The position numbers and the translations under genes were made by a program. From Verrucomicrobiota bacterium (GTDB taxonomy: Bacteria > Verrucomicrobiota > Verrucomicrobiia > Limisphaerales > UBA8199), in NCBI GenBank assembly GCA_003176045.1, contig PSRM01000182.1, forward strand, positions 22,405-86,404: a stretch of DNA of 64,000 bases, read 5' to 3'. The notes below the pieces were generated by a model. The model worked only from the letters and a program-made list of their open reading frames with translations, searched no databases and was not told the origin of the DNA. Position 1 is the first letter of the stretch, and every line of letters begins with the position of its first letter. Positions 25,230 through 32,582 of this stretch are shown in pieces.

Positions 25230-28175
25230 TCATCGCCGCTTCTGAGCCCGACGCTTGGCTTCAAGGAGTCGGCTGGTGGTCGTGGCAGGGGGGGCTTCCT
25301 CCGGAGCGGGAGGCGGTTCCGCAGCGGTTGCCGACGCCACCGGCGGCGGTTCGGGTTCCTCACCGCCGGGCAAGATGACTTCGACCGGCTTTTCGGGTTT
25401 GAACAAATCTTCACTGCGCCTTCCGGATTCCGCACTCCGCACCGCCTTTGCTCCCCATTCCGCGCTCCGCACTTCTCCGCGGCGAGCCAGGAGGGCTTCG
25501 AGGGAAGCGTCGGCTTCGGGAGCGCGCGGGGCGGGTTGCAGGAAGAAGAGGTAGCGGCGCAGGGCCCGGGCCGCGCGCGCCCATTCTTCGCGGTCCATCT
25601 GGATGCGTCGCACGCCGACGTCGGCCACGAAAAGCAGAATGGCGAACTTGAGCAGCCATTGCCAGAGGTCGCGCGGCTGAAACGTTTTCAGCCGATTATG
25701 TGTGAACGGGTTGTCGGTTTCGATGGCCGGATCGAGCATTTTGCCGCCGCCGCTTTCGGCCAGGCGGCGCAACAGGTTCACATTCGGCTCAGCGGAGTTG
25801 AACTCAGGTGAATAGTTCACGCTGGCGCCAACGACCTGTGATCCGACGATTTCGCGGTTTTTCACCTCCAGCAGATTGAGGGTGTAGAGTCCGATTTCCT
25901 TCGTAGCGAACCGGGCCTCGTAATGGCCTGGGCCGGTTTGTTCGAGGTGATTGGTCTGGCTGACGCCTTTGGGGCTGGTGATGATGACTGGCAGGTTGAG
26001 GAAATTTCGGTAATTGCCCTGGGCATCGAGGGCCTCGACGTTCACCACGCCTTCGCCTTTGTCGATGGTGACCTGGGTGTCCAGGTCCGCGTTTTCAAGT
26101 TTGCGCAGGCTCCATTGGCCGATCTGGGACCAGAACTGCCGGTATTTTTCCCAATTCAGCCAAATGCGGGCCCAGCGCGCTTTGGCGTCCGCAGTGAACG
26201 CGACGGTGCGGCCCAGGCCGTATTGCCAATGGGCCAGGAGCGGATCGCCTTTATCGGTCCACATTGGCGTCTCGGCGCGGGGCTTGGGCGTGGTGGCGAC
26301 GTAACCGAGCAGTTGCGGAATTTCCGGCCCTTCAAAACCGCGCACCACTTCAGTGTGAGAGCGCAACTGCGGCTTGAAAGGTTCCTCGTAGATTGCAGAC
26401 TTCAGAATAACGGCGGTTTCCTTGATGAATATCTGCGGCAGTTGCTCGGGTGAAGTCACGTTGTAGAACCGGCCACGGCCCTGGTCGGCGATCCACATCA
26501 TTTGTTCGGGGCCCATGTGGCCGGAGATGAGCACGGTGCTGACGGTGATGTGGTCGTCCACGATTGCTTTCATCAATTCCTTTGCCGGCAGGGCAGGATC
26601 GCCGTCGCTGAACACGATGATGTGCTTGAGATTGGCGGTGGATTTCTTCAGACCGTCGTGAGCCAGTTGGAGCGGTCCTTGAAAGCTGGCCATGTCGCCC
26701 TGATTCATTCCGGCGATTTGCGACTGGAGCGGGCCTCTATTATTGCTCACTTTTTGAAGGGGGAACAGCCAGCGTTCTTGCGCCTGGCCATCCCAATAAA
26801 TAACGCCCATTTCATCGGCCGGTCCAAGCGCGGCCAGAACGCCCTGGGCACACTCGCGCGCGACCTGGTTGCCATTGTTAAACTCCATTCCGTGCATGAT
26901 GAGCACAACGGCGCCGCTGGGCAGGACCTTCTTGCTGTCCAATTCCATGCTCACGGGGAGCATCGCCTCCAGCGGCGTGCCGCGGTAAGCGCCGGCAGCG
27001 TAAGCCTCATCGCCGCCGACACAAACCACGCCCACGCCAAAATCGCGGACGGCGCTCTCGAGCAACTTCTGCCGGTCGCTGCCCAGGTCGCCGGCGGCTA
27101 CGTTGCTGATGAAGATGGCATCGTAACTTTGCATCTCGGCGAGTGTGCTTGGAAAATCCTTGAGGCCGGCGAGGACGACTTGGAGGTTGACCGGAGCGCC
27201 CGGTGAAGGCACCGGGCCTACATGAGTTTGGAGCGCGGCGGCCAATTGTTTGTCCTGGTCGGGTTCGGCCGAGATCAGCAACAGGCGGGGTTCGCCGCGG
27301 ACAATGGCGAAAGTGGAGGCGCGGTTATTTTGAGGCAGCGGATCGCCTGGAGCTTCCACTTGCACGTCATATTCATAGAAACCCGGGTCGGGCAGTGTTT
27401 GAGGAAAAGTGAAAAGATTCTTGCCTTGCGAAAGTTGGACTTTTTGTTCGCCGAGGAACTGGTTATTGCGAATAAGGCGGATAGTGGCGGGCGTGGCCTG
27501 ATCGGCTAGAATGAAAATTTTGGCTTCGAAGACCTGACCTCGCTTGAGGTTGGAAGGGACCTGGAGCTTTTGGACCGAAACGTCGTTCGGCCGCGCAACG
27601 CCCATGGGCACGACATCCACGGAGACGCCGAGTTGTTCTTTGGCTGCGAGCACCGCGCCCATGGCATCGCCCACGTTTTCGTTGCCATCGGTGAGCAGCA
27701 CCAATCGTTTCTGGCCGCTCTCGGGGAACGCGGCGGTGCCCAGGCGGATGGCGCCGGCGAGGTCTGTGCGTTCAGTGCCGACTACGGCCTGGATCTTGGT
27801 CAGTTCCAGGCGCGAGTTCGGCGAGCTTTCGATGCTGGCCTCGCTGCCGAACACGATGACCCCGGCCTTATCGTCGTTGTTCTTCTGGCGCACCATGCGA
27901 TTGATGAGGTCGCGAGCGGCTTCCTGTTGCGTGGACGGGATGCTGTCGGAGCGATCGAGCACGAAGAAGACGTTCATGCCTTCGACCCGCCGCCGCCATT
28001 GCAGGCCTGCCATGGCGAAGACGAGCGCCGTGACAACCACAATACGGATTAAAAGGGCGGTCCAGCGTCGCCCGGAAGAGATTTGAACGTCGCTTTTGAT
28101 CGCGAACCAAAGCACCCATGCGAGCGCCGGGATGAGCGAGAGCAGGTAAAGAGGATGAGTGAAACTAAAGTTCAC
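25230..28175 (-). CDS. Large double-VWA membrane protein (BatA-like)
   Basis: About 981 residues from GTG 28175 (MNFSFTHPLYLLSLIPALAW). This start overlaps the preceding stop as GTGA and gives the usual BatA-like N-terminus; the longer frame to 28196 begins in repeat DNA. Two N-terminal helices precede a VWA domain with MIDAS-like FFVLDRSDSIPSTQQEAARD; a glutamine-amidotransferase-like alpha/beta domain (LLLISAEPDQDKQL and GVVCVGGDEAYAAGAYRGTP) follows; and a second VWA-like part reads IIVFSDGDPALPAKELM. A helix near residue 850 leads to a Pro/Glu-rich tail. Repeat-derived inserts lie at about 317-327 (GPVPSPGAP) and about 895-915 (RSAEWGAKAVRSAESG). It works presumably with the MoxR/DUF58/BatA genes downstream of 39284. 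Confidence 0.88.
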   Translation of the reverse strand: MNFSFTHPLYLLSLIPALAWVLWFAIKSDVQISSGRRWTALLIRIVVVTALVFAMAGLQWRRRVEGMNVFFVLDRSDSIPSTQQEAARDLINRMVRQKNNDDKAGVIVFGSEASIESSPNSRLELTKIQAVVGTERTDLAGAIRLGTAAFPESGQKRLVLLTDGNENVGDAMGAVLAAKEQLGVSVDVVPMGVARPNDVSVQKLQVPSNLKRGQVFEAKIFILADQATPATIRLIRNNQFLGEQKVQLSQGKNLFTFPQTLPDPGFYEYDVQVEAPGDPLPQNNRASTFAIVRGEPRLLLISAEPDQDKQLAAALQTHVGPVPSPGAPVNLQVVLAGLKDFPSTLAEMQSYDAIFISNVAAGDLGSDRQKLLESAVRDFGVGVVCVGGDEAYAAGAYRGTPLEAMLPVSMELDSKKVLPSGAVVLIMHGMEFNNGNQVARECAQGVLAALGPADEMGVIYWDGQAQERWLFPLQKVSNNRGPLQSQIAGMNQGDMASFQGPLQLAHDGLKKSTANLKHIIVFSDGDPALPAKELMKAIVDDHITVSTVLISGHMGPEQMMWIADQGRGRFYNVTSPEQLPQIFIKETAVILKSAIYEEPFKPQLRSHTEVVRGFEGPEIPQLLGYVATTPKPRAETPMWTDKGDPLLAHWQYGLGRTVAFTADAKARWARIWLNWEKYRQFWSQIGQWSLRKLENADLDTQVTIDKGEGVVNVEALDAQGNYRNFLNLPVIITSPKGVSQTNHLEQTGPGHYEARFATKEIGLYTLNLLEVKNREIVGSQVVGASVNYSPEFNSAEPNVNLLRRLAESGGGKMLDPAIETDNPFTHNRLKTFQPRDLWQWLLKFAILLFVADVGVRRIQMDREEWARAARALRRYLFFLQPAPRAPEADASLEALLARRGEVRSAEWGAKAVRSAESGRRSEDLFKPEKPVEVILPGGEEPEPPPVASATAAEPPPAPEEAPPATTTSRLLEAKRRAQKRR
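27194..27224. repeat. Palindrome CCCGGTGAAGGCACCGGG inside the VWA gene
   Basis: Same family as the triple cluster at 745-851 (shared GGCCTACA flank). Translated in frame as HVGPVPSPGAP. Confidence 0.75.
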
Positions 28176-31057
28176 GGCGCGCGGTCCAAAGTCCAAAGTC
28201 CAAAGTCCAAAGTCCGAAGCCCGAAATCCGAAGCCCGAAATCCGAAGGGTCGAGCGTCGAGGGTCGAAGGTCGAGGGCGGAGACTACCTCGATTCGTAGC
28301 AGCCGAGATAACGAGGCTCCAATTTTTTTCGGCCTGCTGGGTTAAAAAATAACAGAGCCTCGTTACCTCGGCTGCTACGTGGGGGGCGATCGACGCTTGC
28401 TCCCGGCTGGCCGCTTGCTCACGCGCGCGGCTCTGTGCGCTGGCATTCTGCCGGCGAATAAGCTTCTGGACGCGGTGATTCTGCGAATCGGCGACGTAGA
28501 GGTTTCCGGCGGAGTCCAGGGCGATGCCCCAGGGGTTGCTGAACTCGCCGGGTTCTGCGCCGGGATGGCCGATGATTTCGATCGGCTGATCGTTGGCATC
28601 GAAAATTTGGATCCGGCCGTTGCCAAACTCGCAGATGTACTGGCGCCCGGAGGAGTCCACGCAAATGTCGTAGGGATAGCTCAATTCGCCTTTGCCCGCG
28701 CCAGCTTTGCCGTAGGCGCGGAGGAACTTGCCGTCGCTGGAGAAGATCTGGATGCGATGGTTGCAGGAGTCGGCTACGTAAAGGCGGTCCTCTGAGTCCA
28801 CGCAGATCCCCTCGGCGCGGTTGAATTCGCCAGGGCCGGTGCCGGGATGGCCGAGGGAGAGGAGGGGCGAGGGGCGAGGGGCGGGGGACGGAGGTGAAAC
28901 GTGTTGCGTATTGCGTATTGCGTGTTGCGTATTAGCTGACGCCTGTTCCGGACTTTTCGTGTCTTTCGTGACTTTCGTGGTTTGTAGATCGAATTTCTGT
29001 ACGCGTTCGTTTTCGCCGTATTCACTGACAAACATTTCGCCGCGCGAATTGACGGCGACCGCGCGGGGCAACATGAATTGGCCGGGGCCGGTTCCGCGCT
29101 GGCCCCATTGGGCGACGAGTTTGCCGTCAGGCGAGAAATGGTTCACGCGCTGGTAATGCGGTTCGAGCACGATGATATTGCCGTCCGAATCGCGACACAT
29201 GCCTTTGGGTTTGCCGAGGTCGGTTTGCGGCATTTGCCAGGAAAGGAGGAACGCGCCACTCGAAGAGAATTTTTGGACACGGCCGGTCATGTCGGCCACA
29301 TAAAGATTGTCCTCGCGGTCAATGGCAACCGAACGCGGTTTGTTGAATTGACCCACACCGACGCCTCGCGAGCCAATGACTTCGACACGACTAAAGAGGC
29401 GGCTGCCGAGAGGGGTGGAGGCAGGGGACGAGGGGGAGCAGGAGGTAAGGGGGAGCGTGAGGAGCGTGAGGAGCGTGAGAGCGTGATGCGTGAAACATGA
29501 AACGTGAATCGTGAAATGTGACCCGATTTCGGCTTTTGGGCCTTGGACTGTGGACGGTGGACTGTGGACTGGCTTCCCCCTCGCCCCTCGACCCCCGACC
29601 CCCGGCCGGACTTTGGACACCACGGTCCACGCGATCAACGGCGCCAGCGCGAGGGCGAGCAGCGCCAGGCAAAGCGCGTTGACTTGTGCGTTGTGGCCGT
29701 AGTGGAGAAGGTTGAAGATGCGAAGGGACAGGGTTTCGCCGCCGGGCGGCACAACCAGGATCATCGTCTCAACGTCCCAGAGGCAGAGGAGGAATATAAT
29801 ATACCAGGCCGCGGCCAGTTGGGGGCCGGTCTGCGGCCAATAGGCGTGCCGGAACATTTGGAGCCGTGAGGCGCCCTCGAGTCGGGCAGCGTCGGCGAGA
29901 TCGCGGTCCACACTCGCGGTTGCGCTGGCCACGGCCGTCCAGCCCAAAGCCAGATAACGAATCACGAATGCCAGAATGACAATTCCGGCGCTCTGATAAA
30001 AGAAAGACGTCCAGGAGTGATTAAACAGATGAATGAGCGCCAGGCCGGTCAGAACGCCGGGGAGGAGGAAGGGAAGCCAGAGAAGAAGGCGGAAGAATGG
30101 GAGAGTGGGAGAGTGGGAGAGTGGGGGATGGAGCCGTCGGACCGATCGGGCCGGTTGGACAAATAGAGCAGAAAGAATAACTGCCGTAGCCGCGCTGGCC
30201 GCAAACCAGAACGAGTGGCCGAGCGCGTGCTGGCCACGGGCGGCGGCGAGGGCGCCGGGGAGTTCGGTCCAGGTGCGTTTCACTAGAATGAGCTGAAGCA
30301 CGGGCAGGCCAACCGCAAAAAGACAGGTAGTGAGGGCAATAACACCGCTTGTCCAAAATAACGCGGGGCCAAGTTGACGTCGGATGAGGCGGGGCGAGAC
30401 TGTTGGCTGAACGTGCGGCCAGGGGATGGAAGAGGGATTAAGATTAAGAGAAAGATTACGATTAAGATTAAGAAGAAGAAAAAGGAGCAATGGACCCAGA
30501 ACCAGCGGCAGGCTCATGAGCAGCACACCCCATGTGTCGAAGGTGGTATTGAACCGGACCCACATTTCTGCGGGAAACACTTTGACCTGAAGGATGGCTG
30601 GCACAGCAAAGTTGTTGAGCGCCAAAACGAAAGTGAGAGTCGCGGCGATCACGATGGCGTTTCTGGCAAGGGGCACGAGGAGGCCGCGCAGCAAGTTCCA
30701 ACCTGTGACAGCCATGTCGCTTTCAAGTTGGGCAGGTTCGAGTCGCTGCCAGGCCGCGCACGCCGCAAAAGTGGCAATGGGCCAAAGCAGGAGTGCGAGA
30801 ATCCAGGCTGCCCCACCGAGGGAAAAAATGTTTAGCGGAACCCAGCGGCGCCATGCGCCGGTATCGCCGAGGAAATGAAGCCAGCAATTGGTCGCAACGA
30901 ATGGCGGCGTGGCCAGAGCGATTACGGCCAGAACCAGAAACAGCGCCCGCCATCGTCGGGGCAAGCCGGCAAGCCAGAGCGCTACTGCCAGACCGATACC
31001 AACGGCGAGCACGGTGGCGAGCAGGCTGACGAGGACGCTGTTTTTTAAAAGGAGCAA
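28172..31057 (-). CDS. ABC transporter permease fused to an NHL-repeat propeller
   Basis: 961 residues. Residues 1 to about 490 form a double-domain iron(III)-type permease (FbpB/ThiP-like) with two EAA-like loops (about TGWNLLRGLLVPLARNAIV and EGASRLQMFRHAYWPQTGPQ). About 490-560 is repeat-encoded linker ending in a lipobox-like TLLTLPLTSCSPSS. About 565-870 is an NHL beta-propeller: SVAIDREDNLYVADMTGRVQ, GICVDSEDRLYVADSCNHRI and GIALDSAGNLYVADSQNHRV. The tail is an in-frame REP2 hairpin (28296-28378) plus a GTCCAAA/GAAATCC array, ending in GTGA with the VWA gene. Further arrays encode NLNRNLSLNLNPSS, LSHSPTLP and NTQHAIRNTQH. TTG at 31057 is weak, and the N-terminus may be lost. The substrate-binding partner is at 31145-32278; no ATPase gene is in the window. 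Confidence 0.82.
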   Translation of the reverse strand: MLLLKNSVLVSLLATVLAVGIGLAVALWLAGLPRRWRALFLVLAVIALATPPFVATNCWLHFLGDTGAWRRWVPLNIFSLGGAAWILALLLWPIATFAACAAWQRLEPAQLESDMAVTGWNLLRGLLVPLARNAIVIAATLTFVLALNNFAVPAILQVKVFPAEMWVRFNTTFDTWGVLLMSLPLVLGPLLLFLLLNLNRNLSLNLNPSSIPWPHVQPTVSPRLIRRQLGPALFWTSGVIALTTCLFAVGLPVLQLILVKRTWTELPGALAAARGQHALGHSFWFAASAATAVILSALFVQPARSVRRLHPPLSHSPTLPFFRLLLWLPFLLPGVLTGLALIHLFNHSWTSFFYQSAGIVILAFVIRYLALGWTAVASATASVDRDLADAARLEGASRLQMFRHAYWPQTGPQLAAAWYIIFLLCLWDVETMILVVPPGGETLSLRIFNLLHYGHNAQVNALCLALLALALAPLIAWTVVSKVRPGVGGRGARGKPVHSPPSTVQGPKAEIGSHFTIHVSCFTHHALTLLTLLTLPLTSCSPSSPASTPLGSRLFSRVEVIGSRGVGVGQFNKPRSVAIDREDNLYVADMTGRVQKFSSSGAFLLSWQMPQTDLGKPKGMCRDSDGNIIVLEPHYQRVNHFSPDGKLVAQWGQRGTGPGQFMLPRAVAVNSRGEMFVSEYGENERVQKFDLQTTKVTKDTKSPEQASANTQHAIRNTQHVSPPSPAPRPSPLLSLGHPGTGPGEFNRAEGICVDSEDRLYVADSCNHRIQIFSSDGKFLRAYGKAGAGKGELSYPYDICVDSSGRQYICEFGNGRIQIFDANDQPIEIIGHPGAEPGEFSNPWGIALDSAGNLYVADSQNHRVQKLIRRQNASAQSRAREQAASREQASIAPHVAAEVTRLCYFLTQQAEKNWSLVISAATNRGSLRPRPSTLDARPFGFRASDFGLRTLDFGLWTLDRAP
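28180..28245. repeat. GTCCAAA / GAAATCC heptamer array at the permease-NHL C-terminus
   Basis: Five GTCCAAA/GTCCGAA units are followed by GCCCGAA/ATCCGAA units and encode the last residues FGFRASDFGLRTLDFGLWTL. Similar arrays lie at 63570-63602 (MFS C-terminus) and about 56715-56775 (Res). Confidence 0.88.
28296..28378. repeat. REP2 hairpin translated in frame
   Basis: 24-bp inverted arms (28296-28319 and 28355-28378) around a T-rich loop, as at 10680-10764. Here the frame reads through as HVAAEVTRLCYFLTQQAEKN, then WSLVISAATN. Confidence 0.88.
28905..28932. repeat. TGCGTAT heptamer array
   Basis: Units TGCGTAT, TGCGTAT, TGCGTGT and TGCGTAT, in frame as NTQHAIRNTQH between NHL blades. Same unit in DUF58 (35028-35050) and purL. 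Confidence 0.85.
29405..29610. repeat. Composite arrays in the permease-NHL linker
   Basis: Contains GAGGAGCGT 9-mers (about 29450-29480), GTGAAAC-type units (about 29488-29520), GGACTGT units (about 29543-29570) and GACCCCC-type units to 29600. All are in frame in the linker. Confidence 0.8.
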
Positions 31058-31144
31058 GGGGAATTTATGATTTATGAATTATGATTTATGATTTTTGTAA
31101 ACAAAAAGGGGTTGGTGGTTGGTGTTTGCAAAGTGATTGCTCCT

Positions 31145-32278
31145 TCATCGCAAGAAAATCTCGTTGAGTTTGGTCGTGGTGGAATCCAAATCGCGCAGGA
31201 GCGCGGGCCAATCAGGGGTGAGCGTTGGCGCGGCGGCGTCTTGGAGTGCGCCAGTCCTCTGGCGCTTTTGTTTCGCTTCGGAACTCTCAGCCAAAGCGCT
31301 CCCGATAGATCGGGAGCGCACTCCAAAAGCTTCGCCAGTCTGGCCGCTCAAGTCCTCCAAAGCGCCGACTGATACAAGGCCCTGCACGATCTTCGGCTGT
31401 TGAAGGTAATCGAACAGGCGCCGGGCGGAATCGGGATGCGGAGCGTTGCGGACGAGGGCGACGGTGTTTGGGATGAGCAAGGTTTCTGAAGTGATGGGCA
31501 GCGGGATTATCGGTAAGCCGTTATGTTGGCCTTCGGCGATGTCATCGGAATCTGTGAGGCCGATCCAGGCTTCGCCACGTCCGACCAACTTTACGACCAC
31601 GGAGTTGCCGTCCACAAGGAAGGGTTTATTCGCAGCTAGTGCGCGGCACCAGGTTTGCCAGGACTGGTCGCCCCAAAGCTGTCGCAAAGCATGAAAATGG
31701 GTGGCGGTGGTGCCGAATTGAGGATAGGCAAGGGCCACTTTACCGCGCCAGGCGGTGTTGGTGAGTTCCAGCAGTGAGTGCGGGGCTGAAGCGAGAGACA
31801 GATGGTTTGTGTTGATGACAATCCGGCGGCTGCGATGGCCGAAGGCAGCCCAACCGTCCGGAGCGCGGACAGCCTTGTCCGCGCCGGGAATGCCAAAGAT
31901 ATTCTGCGCCGCCAATTGCCGGGTCCGCATTTCTTCGTTGCCCCAAAAGACGTCGCATTGCGGATGATTGCGCTCGGCGAGCAGGCGATTGGCCAAGCCC
32001 ACGGTTTTTACAGCTTCGTTATCATAGACGGCACGGACCTTGATGCCGGTTTCCTTTTCGAAGTCCTGGAAGATGGGTTCCGCATAAACCTGGTCCTGGG
32101 CGCAGTAGGCGATGACGAAGCCAGATCCCATTGAGAAGCTGACCAGCGAGAGAACAAGAGTAAGCACGATTACCAAACCAACGCCGATAATAAGTCCCCA
32201 GAAAGACGTCATCTCTCGTTGAGTGAATTCATCTTTCGGCCAGTTATAATCTTTAGCTTGGTTCTCCTGTTGGCTCAT
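31145..32278 (-). CDS. ABC transporter substrate-binding protein (iron(III) type), membrane-anchored
   Basis: 377 residues. The cytoplasmic N-terminus and one anchor helix (FWGLIIGVGLVIVLTLVLSL) replace a signal peptide. The mature part has family motifs VIAYCAQDQVYAEPIFQDFE, VRAVYDNEAVKT, CDVFWGNEEMRT and GIGLTDSDD-like WIGLTDSDDIAEG. The partner permease follows at 28172-31057. Two repeat insertions are in frame: [11 protein letters not shown] at about 131-141 (stop-free palindrome) and about 316-346 near the C-terminus (hairpin 31239-31330, IGSALAESSEAKQKRQRTGA). Substrate is inferred from family; binding residues cannot be assigned firmly. Confidence 0.87.
   Translation of the reverse strand: MSQQENQAKDYNWPKDEFTQREMTSFWGLIIGVGLVIVLTLVLSLVSFSMGSGFVIAYCAQDQVYAEPIFQDFEKETGIKVRAVYDNEAVKTVGLANRLLAERNHPQCDVFWGNEEMRTRQLAAQNIFGIPGADKAVRAPDGWAAFGHRSRRIVINTNHLSLASAPHSLLELTNTAWRGKVALAYPQFGTTATHFHALRQLWGDQSWQTWCRALAANKPFLVDGNSVVVKLVGRGEAWIGLTDSDDIAEGQHNGLPIIPLPITSETLLIPNTVALVRNAPHPDSARRLFDYLQQPKIVQGLVSVGALEDLSGQTGEAFGVRSRSIGSALAESSEAKQKRQRTGALQDAAAPTLTPDWPALLRDLDSTTTKLNEIFLR
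31239..31330. repeat. CTTGGAGTGCG hairpin in the binding-protein gene
   Basis: Outer arms CTTGGAGTGCGC / GCGCACTCCAA with an inner palindrome GCGCTCCCGAT-ATCGGGAGCGC-like stem at 31296-31319. Same family as 6721-6842. Confidence 0.8.
31860..31885. repeat. Stop-free palindrome in the binding-protein gene (copy 2)
   Basis: GAGCGCGGACAGCCTTGTCC core. Minus-strand frame gives GADKAVRAP. Confidence 0.9.
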
Positions 32279-32337
32279 TTCGCCGAAATTGCAAATTGAA
32301 AATTGACCGGACCGAGCCGTGTGGCGGCACGCTGAAA

Positions 32338-32505
32338 GTAGCCGTGGGCTTCAGCCCACGGATAGATGGACCAAATCGCCGGAGCGTCGCGGAGCGACGC
32401 TTGAAAATGCGGGTATGCGGTCAGCGGGAAGAACGCTTCAAGCGTCGCTAACGCGACGCAAAAATCCTCCTCCGTCCCGTACCGTGGGCTCAAGCCCACG
32501 GCTAC
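32338..32505. repeat. Palindrome cluster GTAGCCGTGGGCTTCAGCCC
   Basis: GTAGCCGTGGGCTTCAGCCC (32338-32361) faces its inverted copy (32482-32505). Inside is another inverted pair built on GCGTCGCGGAGCGACGCTTGA and TTCAAGCGTCGC. It occupies the gap between the BatA-like gene and the binding-protein gene. Confidence 0.82.
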
Positions 32506-32582
32506 CTTCACGCCATCGCTACGCGATGCCACCATACGGCCTCTCCGCTCGTAAATCATAAATCATAAATCATAAATTCCGC

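Noticed and set aside
32275..32559. 94-residue minus-strand ORF before the binding-protein gene
   Set aside because: Its sequence is simply the translation of the palindrome cluster 32338-32505 and flanks; no family resemblance.
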